DNA from: Mangrovimicrobium sp048323675
Lineage (GTDB): Bacteria; Pseudomonadota; Gammaproteobacteria; Pseudomonadales; Halieaceae
DNA: 64,000 bases
Reading direction: 5' to 3'
Assembly: GCF_048323675.1 (NCBI RefSeq)
Contig: NZ_JBLWFK010000010.1
Location: forward strand, 1-64,000
A program made the translations under genes and the position numbers. Below, in pieces: positions 15,969 through 25,371 of this stretch. Every line of letters starts with the position of its first letter. Within the stretch, counting starts at the first letter, position 1. The notes below the pieces were generated by a model. The model saw only the letters and a list, made by a program, of their open reading frames with translations, searched no databases and was not told where the DNA came from.

Positions 15969-18900
15969 GCAGCGCTACGCCCAGCGGGATAATCGCCTGG
16001 TTTGCCCGCAACCCGGTCGCCGCCAACCTGATGATGCTGATCATCATCGCCGTCGGTGCGGGCAGCGCATTCAGCATCCAGCGGGCGATGATGCCGACCT
16101 TCCACTTCGAGCTGATCTGGATCACCGTCCCCTACCCCGGCGCCGCGCCGGAAGAGGTGGAGCGCGGTATCGTCGAGAAAATCGAGGAGGCCATCAACGA
16201 CATCGAGGGGATCGAGCGGGTGGAGGCGGACGCGCTGGAGTCCGTGGCCCGGATCATCATCGAACCCCTGGAAGGGGTGTCCATCGACAAGCTCTACAAC
16301 GACGTGCAGAACCGTATAGACGGTATCAGCACGTTTCCGGAAGCCGCGGAAAAACCCGTCATCACCCAACCGGAGGTGATGTTCCCGGTGCTGAATATCC
16401 AGCTTTCCGGCAACCAGGACCCGCGCAGCATGAAATCGCTGGCGCAGAGCATGCGCCGCGAACTCCTCACCTTCCCCGAAGTCTCCGGGGTGGAGATTAC
16501 CGGCGAGCGCGACTACGAGATCGCCGTGGAAATTTCCGAGCAACTGCTGCGCGAGTACCACCTCACCCTGCAGGACGTCGCCAACACCATTGCCGCTTCC
16601 TCCATCGACCTTCCGGCCGGCTCGGTCAAGACCCGCAACGGTGAAATCATGCTGCGCACCGTGGGCCAGGCCTACGACCAGCAGGCCTTCGAAAACATCG
16701 TCCTGAAAACCTGGCCGGATGGCACACGCCTGATGCTCGGCGACATCGCCACGGTCAAGGACGACTTCGTCGAGGAGCGCGGCTTCTCCGAGTTCGACGC
16801 ACAGCCCTCGCTGGGATTGCAGGTCTACAGCCTTGGCGACCAGGACATCATCGAGACCGCCGACGTGGTCAAGGCCTACCTGGAGGACAAACGCGCGCAC
16901 CTGCCCGAGGGGGCCGTGGTCGATATCTGGGCCGATTCCACCTACTACCTGCAGGAGCGCCTGGACATGATGGTGAAGAATCTCGCCATCGGTGCGCTGC
17001 TGGTCTTCATCACCCTCGCCCTGTTCCTGGAAATCAAGCTGGCGTTCTGGGTGATGCTGGGAATACCGGTCTGCTTCCTGGGTGCCATGGCCGCCATCAA
17101 CACGCCCTACATCCACGCCAGCCTCAACATGATCAGCATCTTCGGCTTTATCCTGGTGCTGGGCATCGTGGTAGACGACGCCATCATCATCGGCGAGTCG
17201 GTCTACAGTGAAACCGAAGCCAGTGGCCACAGCGTGGACAATGTCATTCGCGGCGCCTACCGGGTAGCCACACCGGCCACCTTTGGCGTGCTGACCACCA
17301 TCGTCGCCTTTGCCCCCACGCTGTTCGTACAGGGCGTCTTCGCCCCCATGCCGGCAGCCTGCGGCTGGGTAGTCATTCTCTGCCTGGCGTTCTCCCTGGT
17401 GGAGTCGAAGTGGATTCTGCCGGCCCACCTCGCCCACAGCAAGCCGACCCGCAACCGGCTGCTGCTGCAGGTTGACCACCTGCAGGAAGGCGTCAATGAA
17501 CGCCTGCGCAATTTTGTCGAGGGCCCCTACCGGCGCGCGCTGGAACGCTGTATCGACAACCGCTATGTGACGCTGGCGAGTTTTCTCTGCCTGCTGATCG
17601 TTGCCGTCGGCCTGGTCAGCGGCGGTGTCGTGCGCACTATCATCTCACCGCATATCGCCGGGGAGTACCTGTCCGCGGAATTGCGTATGTCCGAGAGCAG
17701 TCCCGAAGACAGCACCACCGATGCCACTCGCAAACTTATCGACGGCCTCTACGCCGTTGATCGCGACTACCGTCGCGAACACGGCGAGGATTCCGGATTC
17801 ATCAGCCATATATCCGCCCACGTCTACGACCGCATCAACGGGCGCATCGATGTGGAACTGACCCGGCAGGACCAGCGCAACATTTCCAACGACGAGATCC
17901 AGCGCCTGTGGCGCGAGGAGGTCGGCAACATTCACGGCGCCGACGTGCTGGGCATCGGCACCTCCGATGGTCCCGATTTCGGTCCCGCAGTGTCCTTTGA
18001 CCTGAAGCACGAAAATTTCGCCACGCTGCGCGCCGCCGCCGAGGAACTGGAAGAGCACCTGCATCACTACAACGGTCTCTATGACATTCGCAACGGCAGC
18101 AGTGAATCCCGCGACGAAATACATTTCAAACTGCTGCCCGAGGGCGAGGCCCTCGGCCTGACCCGGATGCAACTGGGCAGCCAGGTGCGCAACGCCTTCT
18201 ACGGTGCCGAGGCCCAGCGCATCCAGCGCGATATCGACGAGGTCAAGGTGATGGTCCGCTATCCGCGCGAAGACCGGGAAAGCGTGGGCAGTCTCGAGCA
18301 CATGTTCGTGCGCACGCCGGGCGGTGACGAGGTACCACTGAGCACCGTCGCGGAGGTCGAGGTCAAGCCCGGCCTGCTGAAGTCGACCCGCATCGATTTC
18401 CAACGGGCCGCGGAAGTCACTGCGATGGCGGATACCGATGTCGTCGAACCGAACAAGGTGCTGGATGACCTGGCCAGGAACTTCCTGCCGGAACTGCAGC
18501 GCAAATACCCGGGGCTCAAGTGGGAACGCTCCGGACTGGCCGGCGAGGAATCGCGCCTTGTGATCAGCCTCGTCGTCGGTTTCGGCCTGGCGCTGTTCGG
18601 CATTTACGCCCTGCTGGCCATTCCCACGGCCTCCTACCTGCAGCCGTTGATCATCATGGGCGTGATTCCTTTCGGTATTATCGGTGCGGTACTCGGCCAC
18701 TGGATGCTGGATTATCCGGTGAGCATGATGTCGGGTATGGGGCTGGTGGCACTGTCAGGGGTGGTGGTCAATGACAGCCTGATCCTCGTCGACTATGTCA
18801 ACCAGGCCGTCAAGGGCGGCAGCGCGCCGCACGCGGCGATCGTGGAAGCCGCCTGCAAACGCTTCCGCGCCATCATGCTGACCTCCCTGACCACCTTCCT

Positions 18901-19093
18901 CGGTCTGGCGCCGATGCTGCTGGAGCGCAGCGCCCAGGCCGAGTCGATGATTCCGATGGCCATCTCCCTGGCCTTCGGCATCGTGTTCGCCACGATCATC
19001 ACCCTGCTGTTGATCCCGGCGCTCTACCTGATCCTCGAGGACCTCCATCGCTGGTGGCGCAAGGAGGAAGCCCCCGCCCTCGAGGCCTACTGA
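15965..19093 (+). CDS. RND multidrug efflux permease (HAE1/AcrB type)
   Basis: A 1042-residue inner-membrane proton-driven exporter with the usual 12 transmembrane helices and two large periplasmic loops. TM4 carries the proton-relay pair in GIVVDDAIIIGE, and the second half repeats the pattern with GVVVNDSLILVDYVN. It starts with GTG overlapping the adaptor stop. The low similarity to AcrB-type drug-pocket sequences leaves substrates open. The end overlaps sppA on the other strand by 7 bases. Confidence 0.92.
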   Translation: MSSATPSGIIAWFARNPVAANLMMLIIIAVGAGSAFSIQRAMMPTFHFELIWITVPYPGAAPEEVERGIVEKIEEAINDIEGIERVEADALESVARIIIEPLEGVSIDKLYNDVQNRIDGISTFPEAAEKPVITQPEVMFPVLNIQLSGNQDPRSMKSLAQSMRRELLTFPEVSGVEITGERDYEIAVEISEQLLREYHLTLQDVANTIAASSIDLPAGSVKTRNGEIMLRTVGQAYDQQAFENIVLKTWPDGTRLMLGDIATVKDDFVEERGFSEFDAQPSLGLQVYSLGDQDIIETADVVKAYLEDKRAHLPEGAVVDIWADSTYYLQERLDMMVKNLAIGALLVFITLALFLEIKLAFWVMLGIPVCFLGAMAAINTPYIHASLNMISIFGFILVLGIVVDDAIIIGESVYSETEASGHSVDNVIRGAYRVATPATFGVLTTIVAFAPTLFVQGVFAPMPAACGWVVILCLAFSLVESKWILPAHLAHSKPTRNRLLLQVDHLQEGVNERLRNFVEGPYRRALERCIDNRYVTLASFLCLLIVAVGLVSGGVVRTIISPHIAGEYLSAELRMSESSPEDSTTDATRKLIDGLYAVDRDYRREHGEDSGFISHISAHVYDRINGRIDVELTRQDQRNISNDEIQRLWREEVGNIHGADVLGIGTSDGPDFGPAVSFDLKHENFATLRAAAEELEEHLHHYNGLYDIRNGSSESRDEIHFKLLPEGEALGLTRMQLGSQVRNAFYGAEAQRIQRDIDEVKVMVRYPREDRESVGSLEHMFVRTPGGDEVPLSTVAEVEVKPGLLKSTRIDFQRAAEVTAMADTDVVEPNKVLDDLARNFLPELQRKYPGLKWERSGLAGEESRLVISLVVGFGLALFGIYALLAIPTASYLQPLIIMGVIPFGIIGAVLGHWMLDYPVSMMSGMGLVALSGVVVNDSLILVDYVNQAVKGGSAPHAAIVEAACKRFRAIMLTSLTTFLGLAPMLLERSAQAESMIPMAISLAFGIVFATIITLLLIPALYLILEDLHRWWRKEEAPALEAY

Positions 19094-20943
19094 TAGGCCG
19101 CGCAGGGCAGGCAGCGCACATAGAGGTGCCGCGGGTCCTGCAGGGCCTCGATCTCTCTGGCGATATTCAATAGCGGCTGTGCCAGCCGGACCAGCGCAGC
19201 GACAGAGTCGGAGCGGCCGGTAGTTGAGAGGCCGAGGGATTCGACGCTCAAGCGCTCGGCCATCTGCTGCAGGAACTGCTGGGAAGGCGTCAGGCTTTCA
19301 TCCAGGTAATCCACCTGGTAATCGTCAATACCCGCGAGTTCCGCCGCGGCGGCAATCGCGTCATCCAGTCCGCCCAGGGCGTCGACCAGGCCCACCTCTT
19401 TCGCATCGGCGCCGCTCCAGACGCGGCCCTCCGCCACTGCATCGACCTGCTCCAGGGTCATGCCCCGGCCCTCCGCGACAATGCCGCGGAAAACGGCATA
19501 GGCGTGGTCGATACCGGACTGCAGCGATTGCGCGAGTTGCGGGTTCAGCGGTCGATCGAGGCGCAGGGAACCGGCGAGGCTGGTGGTGCCGACCCCGTCG
19601 GTATGGATGCCGCCGCGTTGCAACAGTTCCTCCACAGTGGGGAACGCGGCGATCACGCCGATGCTGCCGGTTATGGTGGTCGGCAGGGCCCATATCTGGT
19701 CGGCGCCCGCGGCGATGTAATAGCCGCCGGAGGCCGCCATCGGCCCCATCGACACCACCACCGGCAGGCCCGCCTCCTGCGCCGCTTCCACCTGCTCGCG
19801 AATCACTTCCGCGGCAAACAGGCTGCCGCCCGGGGAGTTGACCCGCAGCACGATCGCCCTCACCTTGTCATCGTTCATGGCGTCGTTGATCAGCCAGGCG
19901 AGACTGTCGCCGCCCACCGTTCCGGGCGGCTGTTCACCGGGCAACATGTTGCCCTGTGCGGTGATGACCGCGATATGGTCTGGCGCGGTGTGCGGCAGCC
20001 CGGTGATTTTGCGGTGCCAGAGGTACTCCTCGAAGGGCACGGCCTCGTAGAGCCCGTCGTCGTTCCTGGCGCCCACCAGGTCGGCGAGATAGTCGTTGGC
20101 CTCGGTGCGCGACATCAGCCTGTCCGCCAGACCCATCGCCTGCGCATCCTTCGCCTGGTCGCCATCGCCGGCGCTCAGTCGCTGCGCCATGCCCTCGACG
20201 TAGTTGTTCAGGGTGCCGCCAGCGAGCTTGCGATTGCCCTCGACCACCCCGGTGTATTCTCGCCACAGGTCGTCCAGCCAGGCGCGGGTAAGGTCCTTCT
20301 CCACCGGCGACATGTCGTTGCGCAGCCAGGGCTCCGCGAGCGACTTGTACTTGCCGCCGCGGAACACATGCACGTTGACCGATACTTTTTCCAGCAGCTC
20401 GGCGTAGTAATTCTGGTAGACCGCGTACCCTTCTATCCCCACCGTGCCCAGCGGATGCAGGATGACCTCGTCGGCATAGCTGGCCAGCAGGTATTGCGGC
20501 TGGGTGAAATAGTCGCCCACGGCGATGATCGGCTTGCCGCTGGCGCGGAATGCCTCGAGGGCGTCGGCAATTTCCAGGACATGGGAGATGCTGACATGGA
20601 CCAGGTAATCCAGTTCCATCACCAGTGCCGGGACCGCCGGGTCTTCGGCGGCCTTTTCGATCGCCTCGGTGACGTCCCTTACCAGCACCTCGTGCGGAAC
20701 CGAGCTCGCTGCGCCCAGCATCTGCAGCGGGTCCACCGGGGTTTTCTGGTCGACCACAAAGCCGCTGAGGTCCAGCAGCAGGGCCGCCTTGGCCGGCAGC
20801 GGCTCCGGCGCCCGGTCGGCCAGGGCAAAGTAGAGTATAGCCAGCAGGGCCAGGAACAGCAGGTTGGCAGAAGCGATACGCAGCCAGGTAATGGCGTTCC
20901 AGATCGCGGCAAAAAACCGGCGAACCGGCGACGGGTGACTCAT
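19087..20943 (-). CDS. sppA: Signal peptide peptidase SppA, 67-kDa type
   Basis: A 618-residue membrane-anchored serine protease that degrades cleaved signal peptides. One N-terminal transmembrane helix (about 22-42) precedes two tandem ClpP-like halves. The Ser/Lys dyad is visible: Lys in GGKYKSLAEPW in the first half and Ser in GPMAASGGYY in the second. The size equals E. coli SppA (618). The ATG at 20943 overlaps the DUF2069 stop by one base (TGATG). Confidence 0.94.
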   Translation of the reverse strand: MSHPSPVRRFFAAIWNAITWLRIASANLLFLALLAILYFALADRAPEPLPAKAALLLDLSGFVVDQKTPVDPLQMLGAASSVPHEVLVRDVTEAIEKAAEDPAVPALVMELDYLVHVSISHVLEIADALEAFRASGKPIIAVGDYFTQPQYLLASYADEVILHPLGTVGIEGYAVYQNYYAELLEKVSVNVHVFRGGKYKSLAEPWLRNDMSPVEKDLTRAWLDDLWREYTGVVEGNRKLAGGTLNNYVEGMAQRLSAGDGDQAKDAQAMGLADRLMSRTEANDYLADLVGARNDDGLYEAVPFEEYLWHRKITGLPHTAPDHIAVITAQGNMLPGEQPPGTVGGDSLAWLINDAMNDDKVRAIVLRVNSPGGSLFAAEVIREQVEAAQEAGLPVVVSMGPMAASGGYYIAAGADQIWALPTTITGSIGVIAAFPTVEELLQRGGIHTDGVGTTSLAGSLRLDRPLNPQLAQSLQSGIDHAYAVFRGIVAEGRGMTLEQVDAVAEGRVWSGADAKEVGLVDALGGLDDAIAAAAELAGIDDYQVDYLDESLTPSQQFLQQMAERLSVESLGLSTTGRSDSVAALVRLAQPLLNIAREIEALQDPRHLYVRCLPCAAYQ

Positions 20944-21314
20944 CAAATGTTCTCCTTAACAGTCGCGGGAGCGAGGTCGCGCAGATCCCTGGCACGCCAG
21001 CGCACATACAGCATCGCTGCACAAAAAAGTACTACCACCGCCAGCATGCCCGTCCAGTACAGGGCACTGGACGGATTCGCAAACAGGTCCACTACCAGCC
21101 GCATGAAATACAGCAGGCTGACAAAGCACAACCAGATAAAACTGCGCGGGCGATCACGCAATATCCCCGGCACGAGGATCAGCAGCGGCAGCAGGACGGC
21201 CAGCCAGATGATCCAGGGCGCGCCTGCCGCGACCATGTCCAGGAACTGTTGCAGACACAGCAGTATAAAAGCCGCAAAGCAGGACAGGCGGGCCAGCCGG
21301 GTACGCGAACTCAC
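20943..21314 (-). CDS. DUF2069 family inner-membrane protein
   Basis: A 123-residue protein with four predicted transmembrane helices and short loops, ending in a basic RWRARDLRD tail. It fits the DUF2069 family, whose genes commonly sit beside wrbA and arsC in Pseudomonas relatives. It starts with GTG overlapping the wrbA stop (GTGA). No catalytic motif is visible and the function is unknown. Confidence 0.75.
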   Translation of the reverse strand: MSSRTRLARLSCFAAFILLCLQQFLDMVAAGAPWIIWLAVLLPLLILVPGILRDRPRSFIWLCFVSLLYFMRLVVDLFANPSSALYWTGMLAVVVLFCAAMLYVRWRARDLRDLAPATVKENI

Positions 21315-21910
21315 CGGCGGCCCCGCAGCGCATGTTCCGCCACCCGGCGGCCCAGCGCCTGGCAGAGCTTCGCTTCAGCGGCATCCACCGGGCGATCATT
21401 CTGCGGCCCCGCCCAGTGCGAGGCGCCGTAGGGCGTCCCCCCGGAAGTCGCCGCGGCCAGCCCGGGCTCGCTGTAGGGCAGGCCGAGCAGGAGCATGCCG
21501 TGGTGCAGCAGGGGCAGCATCATGCTCAGCAGGGTGGATTCCTGCCCGCCATGCAGGCTTGATGTCGAGGTGAACACCGCGGCGGGCTTGTCGATCATGG
21601 CGCCGCTCATCCACAGTCCGGAGGTCTGGTCGATAAAGTACTTGAGCGGCGCCGCCATGTTGCCGAAGCGAGTCGGGCTGCCCAGCACCAGGCCGGCACA
21701 GTCGCGCAGGTCGTCCAGCTCGCAATACAACGGACCCTCCCCGGGGATTTCGTCCTCAGTCTTTTCACAGTTGGCGGAGATCGCCGGCACCGTGCGCAGG
21801 CGCGCCGCAATGCCACCGACCTGTTCGACCCCCCGGCCCACCTGCCGGGCCATCTCCGCTGTAGTACCGTTGCGGGAGTAATAGAGAACCAGGATAAAGG
21901 GCGCTGACAT
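21311..21910 (-). CDS. wrbA: NAD(P)H:quinone oxidoreductase WrbA
   Basis: A 199-residue flavodoxin-like FMN enzyme that reduces quinones by two electrons and so limits oxidative stress. The N-terminus ILVLYYSRNGTTAEMA binds FMN phosphate, and GSPTRFGNMAAPLKYFID and TSSLHGGQESTLLSM are WrbA family motifs. Its ATG overlaps the arsC stop by one base, and its stop overlaps the next gene. Confidence 0.93.
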   Translation of the reverse strand: MSAPFILVLYYSRNGTTAEMARQVGRGVEQVGGIAARLRTVPAISANCEKTEDEIPGEGPLYCELDDLRDCAGLVLGSPTRFGNMAAPLKYFIDQTSGLWMSGAMIDKPAAVFTSTSSLHGGQESTLLSMMLPLLHHGMLLLGLPYSEPGLAAATSGGTPYGASHWAGPQNDRPVDAAEAKLCQALGRRVAEHALRGRR

Positions 21911-22260
21911 CAGTCGATCAGCGCCAGCACATTTTCCGGCGGGCGGCCGAGGACCGCGCGGTCCTCACATACCACGATGGGGCGCTCGATCAGGCGGGGA
22001 TACTCGGCCATCGCCGCGACCAGCGCGTCCTCGCTGGAACTTTTGTCGAGCCCCGCCTGCTCGTACTCGTCCTCTCCGCGACGCACCAGTTGTTCGGCGC
22101 GCAGGTCGAGCTTCTCCAGCAGGGAGCGAATCTCGGCGGCGGTGGGTGGGGTTTCGAGGTAGAGCACGATCTCCGGCGCGATGCCGTTTTCCTCCAGCAG
22201 CGCCAGTGTCGCACGGGATTTGGAGCAGCGGGGATTGTGGTAGATAGTGTAGTCGCTCAT
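21910..22260 (-). CDS. arsC: Arsenate reductase, ArsC (glutaredoxin-dependent) family
   Basis: A 116-residue thioredoxin-fold protein of the ArsC/Spx family. The catalytic Cys is in YHNPRCSKSR (Cys12), with later RPIVV and GRPPE motifs typical of ArsC. I start at MSDYTIYHN (22260). The longer frame adds 22 non-conserved residues. It leads the arsC-wrbA-DUF2069-sppA unit and is divergent from yihY. No arsenite pump or arsR is nearby, so arsenic resistance as the main role is uncertain. Confidence 0.9.
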   Translation of the reverse strand: MSDYTIYHNPRCSKSRATLALLEENGIAPEIVLYLETPPTAAEIRSLLEKLDLRAEQLVRRGEDEYEQAGLDKSSSEDALVAAMAEYPRLIERPIVVCEDRAVLGRPPENVLALID

Positions 22261-22336
22261 GTGAAACTCCATGACAAATTCTCGGTGGCGCGAGTATAAC
22301 AAGGGACTGTGCCGGGGCGGGACCATTCATGCCATA

Positions 22337-23575
22337 ATGCTGCCCATGGAGGAAATAAGACCAATACTCAAAGGGGCGTGGCGGCGTATCAAATACCTGT
22401 TTTCCCGGTTCAGCGCCGACCGCTGTTCCCAGAATGCAGCCGCACTGACCTACATGAGCCTGTTCGCCATGGTGCCCCTGCTGACGGTGCTGTACACCAT
22501 GGCCTCCGCCATACCCACCTTCCAGGGGCTGGAAGTGCAGATGCAGGAGTTCCTGTTCCAGCACCTGATGCCGGAGACCAGCTCCGACGTGGAAAACTAC
22601 CTCAGCGACTTCTCCCGCCAGGCCAAGAACCTGACCGGCCCGGGCATCCTGTTCCTGGTGGTCACTGCGGTCCTGATGCTGCGCAACATCGAAAAGGCCT
22701 TCAACCTGATCTGGCGCGCCCGCGAGAACCGCAGCCCGGTCTCCAGTTTCCTGCTCTACTGGGCCGTGCTCAGCCTGGCACCGGTGGCGCTGGGCCTGGC
22801 CCTGGGCATCAGCACCTACCTGGCTTCGTTTACCGGCGTGGTCGACGAGTACGACATATTCGGCGCCAAGGCCCTGCTGCTGAAAATCGCCCCCCTGCTG
22901 CTCAGCATGGGGGCGTTCACCCTGCTCTATGTCGCTGTTCCGAATTGCCGGGTGCCCTTCAAGCACTCGGTGGTCGGCGGGCTGGTGGCGGCCATTGCCT
23001 TCCATATCGCCCGCAGCGTGTTTACCGACCTGGTGGTCGGTTCAAGCTATACCTTCATCTACGGGGCCTTCGCCGCCGTCCCCCTGTTCCTGCTGTGGAT
23101 CTACCTGTCCTGGAACATCGTGCTGATGGGCGGCATCCTGGTGCACAGCCTCTCCGCCTACCAGGACGAGGAACAGGCGGCGCGGCCCACCCTGCTGAAG
23201 GCCCTGGACGTCCTCTACCTGTTCTGGGAAAAGCAGCAGGCGGGACATTCCGTGCGGGAAATTGAACTGCTCAACGGCCGCCACGTGGTGACCCGCGGCC
23301 TCGACAGCGAAACCTGGCGCCGGCTGCGCGACCTGCTGATGGAACACAACATCCTCACCCAGAACGACCGCGGGCACTACCTGCTGTGCCGGGACCTGCA
23401 CGGACTCTACCTCTGGCAGCTGAAGGAGTGGATCGCGGACGAACTGCCCCTGGAACAGGGAGAAATCACCACCCACCTGGGCTGGCAGAAGACCGCCTGG
23501 GACCTGCTGCGGACGCAACGCCAGAACCAGCGGGAAATACTGCAACTTTCACTCGCCGAACTCTACAGCCAATGA
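22337..23575 (+). CDS. yihY: YihY/UPF0761 family inner-membrane protein
   Basis: A 412-residue membrane protein of the YihY (formerly ribonuclease BN) family with about six transmembrane helices between residues 30 and 275 and the family text ALTYMSLFAMVPLLTVLYT and SYTFIYGAFAAVPLFLLWIY. A cytoplasmic C-terminal domain of about 130 residues, winged-helix-like in appearance, follows. Starts at 22337 or 22346 are both possible. It is divergent from arsC, as in Pseudomonas, and overlaps the next gene by 4 bases. The old RNase BN name is not supported for this family. Confidence 0.87.
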   Translation: MLPMEEIRPILKGAWRRIKYLFSRFSADRCSQNAAALTYMSLFAMVPLLTVLYTMASAIPTFQGLEVQMQEFLFQHLMPETSSDVENYLSDFSRQAKNLTGPGILFLVVTAVLMLRNIEKAFNLIWRARENRSPVSSFLLYWAVLSLAPVALGLALGISTYLASFTGVVDEYDIFGAKALLLKIAPLLLSMGAFTLLYVAVPNCRVPFKHSVVGGLVAAIAFHIARSVFTDLVVGSSYTFIYGAFAAVPLFLLWIYLSWNIVLMGGILVHSLSAYQDEEQAARPTLLKALDVLYLFWEKQQAGHSVREIELLNGRHVVTRGLDSETWRRLRDLLMEHNILTQNDRGHYLLCRDLHGLYLWQLKEWIADELPLEQGEITTHLGWQKTAWDLLRTQRQNQREILQLSLAELYSQ

Positions 23576-24030
23576 GACTCACCAAGCCGCAGTGGCCCCT
23601 GGCCATCACCCTGCTGTTGCTGTGCGCCTGCACAGCGGACCAATCGACCCCCACCGGCAACCTGGCCCGGTTCCAGCCGCAGGACTACCGCGGCCAATGG
23701 GTAGTCATCAACTACTGGGCCCAGTGGTGCAAACCCTGTATCAAGGAAATACCGGAATTGAACGAACTGGCATCCCACACCCCGGGGGTCGCAGTCCTCG
23801 GGGTGAATTTCGACGGTGCTCGCGGAGAGGAATTGCAGGCCCAGGTCGATGCCCTGGGCATCGCCTTCCCGTTGATCCTGGAAGACCCATCGGGGGTACT
23901 GGGCATCGAGCGCCCCAGGGCCCTGCCGACCACCGTCGTGATCAACCCGCAAGGCGAAATTACCGCAACGTTGATGGGGCCACAGACGCTGGAGTCCCTG
24001 CGCGGAGCGACGGGCGCGGGAACTGAATAG
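23572..24030 (+). CDS. Thioredoxin-like (TlpA family) lipoprotein
   Basis: A 152-residue envelope protein with a lipobox LCAC (residues 17-20) and a TlpA/ResA-type thioredoxin fold. The redox pair is C53-C56 in WAQWCKPC, and the cis-Pro is in RALPTTVVI. It would reduce or isomerise disulfides in the periplasm while tethered to a membrane. The ATG overlaps the yihY stop (ATGA). Confidence 0.88.
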   Translation: MRLTKPQWPLAITLLLLCACTADQSTPTGNLARFQPQDYRGQWVVINYWAQWCKPCIKEIPELNELASHTPGVAVLGVNFDGARGEELQAQVDALGIAFPLILEDPSGVLGIERPRALPTTVVINPQGEITATLMGPQTLESLRGATGAGTE

Positions 24031-24059
24031 CGGACAGGGTCAACCGGCACCGCCAGCAG

Positions 24060-24200
24060 AAAAAAAAGCGGCCCCAAAAAGGGGCCGAATCCACACTAAA
24101 CACCAGTGAAGTCTCACAGAGAAACCTGGACATCCACTGACAACAAGCCAAGCACTCGCTGTTGTCGAAAGGTCTGACCCGGGGGCTGGCATGAAGTTCC
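24060..24200 (-). ncRNA. Candidate small RNA with minus-strand intrinsic terminator
   Basis: On the minus strand a 9-bp stem with one bulge (bases 24139-24166, arms GACAAC/GTTGTC) is followed by a 7-bp G+C stem (24069-24087, CGGCCCC/GGGGCCG) and a run of eight T (24067-24060), the classic end of a small RNA. No minus-strand protein gene lies upstream for which this terminator would serve. Two GGA motifs occur (TGGATGT, TGGATTC). The 5' end and promoter were not located, so the right boundary is a guess. Confidence 0.35.
24069..24087 (-). terminator. Intrinsic terminator on minus strand
   Basis: Stem CGGCCCC/GGGGCCG with a five-base loop. The eight-A run at 24060-24067 becomes a U-run on the minus-strand transcript. 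On the plus strand there is no T-run, so the direction is probably minus. Confidence 0.65.
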
Positions 24201-24385
24201 CGCCAGTGAAAAAAAATCGCCATTTTCTTTGCCGCGGGACACCTGCGCGCATACCATGCGCGGCCACTGGAACGGGCGGCGGCGGGCGCTGGGCACCGCG
24301 GGCCCTTGCGTGGACAGCAGCAGCGCGACAGGCTAGGCTTGGGCTGCGATCGCGCTGCCAGATACCACATCGGAGGAGGTTCACA

Positions 24386-25366
24386 ATGGGCAAGCTTTAC
24401 GAGAACAACGCGGTAACCATCGGCGGCACCCCCCTGGTCAGAATCAACCACATAACCTCCGGCAATGTGTACGGCAAGCTCGAGAGTCGCAACCCGGCCA
24501 ATTCGGTGAAATGCCGGATCGGCGCCAGCATGGTGGCCGCAGCCGAACAGGACGGCAGCCTGCGGCCGGGCATGACCATTGTCGAGCCCACCAGCGGCAA
24601 TACCGGCATCGCCCTGGCCTTCGTCGCCGCCGCCAAGGGCTACGGCTGCATCCTCACCATGCCCAATACCATGAGCCTGGAGCGGCGCATGCTGATGAAG
24701 GCCCTGGGGGCAGAAGTGGTGCTTACCGACGGCGCCAAGGGAATCCCGGCGGCGATCGCCAAGGCCGAGGAAATCATCGCCTCCGACCCGGACAAGTACT
24801 GGGGCCCCCACCAGTTCGAGAACCCCGCCAACCCGGCCATTCACGAGGCGACCACCGGCCCTGAAATCTGGGATGACAGCGATGGCCAGATCGACATCCT
24901 GGTTTCCGGCGTCGGTACCGGCGGCACGCTGACGGGGATATCGCGCTACATCAAGAACAGCAAGGGCAAGGCGATCACCACAGTCGCGGTGGAACCGGAC
25001 ACCTCGACAGTCGTCACCGCGGCCAAGGCCGGAGAAGAGCCCACCCACGCACCGCACAAAATCCAGGGTATCGGCGCCGGCATCCTGCCCGCCAATCTCG
25101 ACCTGGCCATGGTCGACGTGGTCGAGCGGGTATCCAGCGAGGAAGCCATGGAATACGCCCACCGGCTGATGCAGGAGGAAGGCATCCTCGCCGGTATTTC
25201 CTCCGGCGCGGCCATGGCCGTGGCGGCCCGGCTGGCAGAGCGTCCGGAAAACGCCGGCAAGATGATCGTGGCCATACTCCCCGACTCCGGTGAACGCTAC
25301 CTTACCTCGGCCCTGTTTGCCGGCCGTTTCAGTGACAACGAGACTGTACAGTCGACCGTAAGCTAA
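24386..25366 (+). CDS. cysK: Cysteine synthase A (O-acetylserine sulfhydrylase)
   Basis: A 326-residue PLP enzyme that makes cysteine from O-acetylserine and sulfide. The PLP Lys42 is in NPANSVK, the substrate loop is PTSGNTG, the phosphate cup is GTGGTLTG, and the C-terminus ILPDSGERYLTSALF matches CysK rather than CysM. The ATG at 24386 has a strong GGAGGAGG 7 bases upstream. The longer frame is rejected. The helicase gene starts 5 bases after the stop. Confidence 0.95.
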   Translation: MGKLYENNAVTIGGTPLVRINHITSGNVYGKLESRNPANSVKCRIGASMVAAAEQDGSLRPGMTIVEPTSGNTGIALAFVAAAKGYGCILTMPNTMSLERRMLMKALGAEVVLTDGAKGIPAAIAKAEEIIASDPDKYWGPHQFENPANPAIHEATTGPEIWDDSDGQIDILVSGVGTGGTLTGISRYIKNSKGKAITTVAVEPDTSTVVTAAKAGEEPTHAPHKIQGIGAGILPANLDLAMVDVVERVSSEEAMEYAHRLMQEEGILAGISSGAAMAVAARLAERPENAGKMIVAILPDSGERYLTSALFAGRFSDNETVQSTVS

Positions 25367-25371
25367 AGCCG

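Larger units (their letters stand above)
24031..24385. other. Intergenic region between thioredoxin-like gene and cysK
   Basis: These 355 bases hold no convincing protein gene. They contain the minus-strand hairpins described above (24060-24166), an A-rich tract near 24211-24218, and the cysK ribosome-binding site GGAGGAGG at 24372-24379. I could not identify a cysK promoter with confidence. Confidence 0.6.

Noticed and set aside
22337..23575. Ribonuclease BN as the function of yihY
   Set aside because: That name was assigned in error in older annotation. The protein is a polytopic membrane protein with no nuclease motif.
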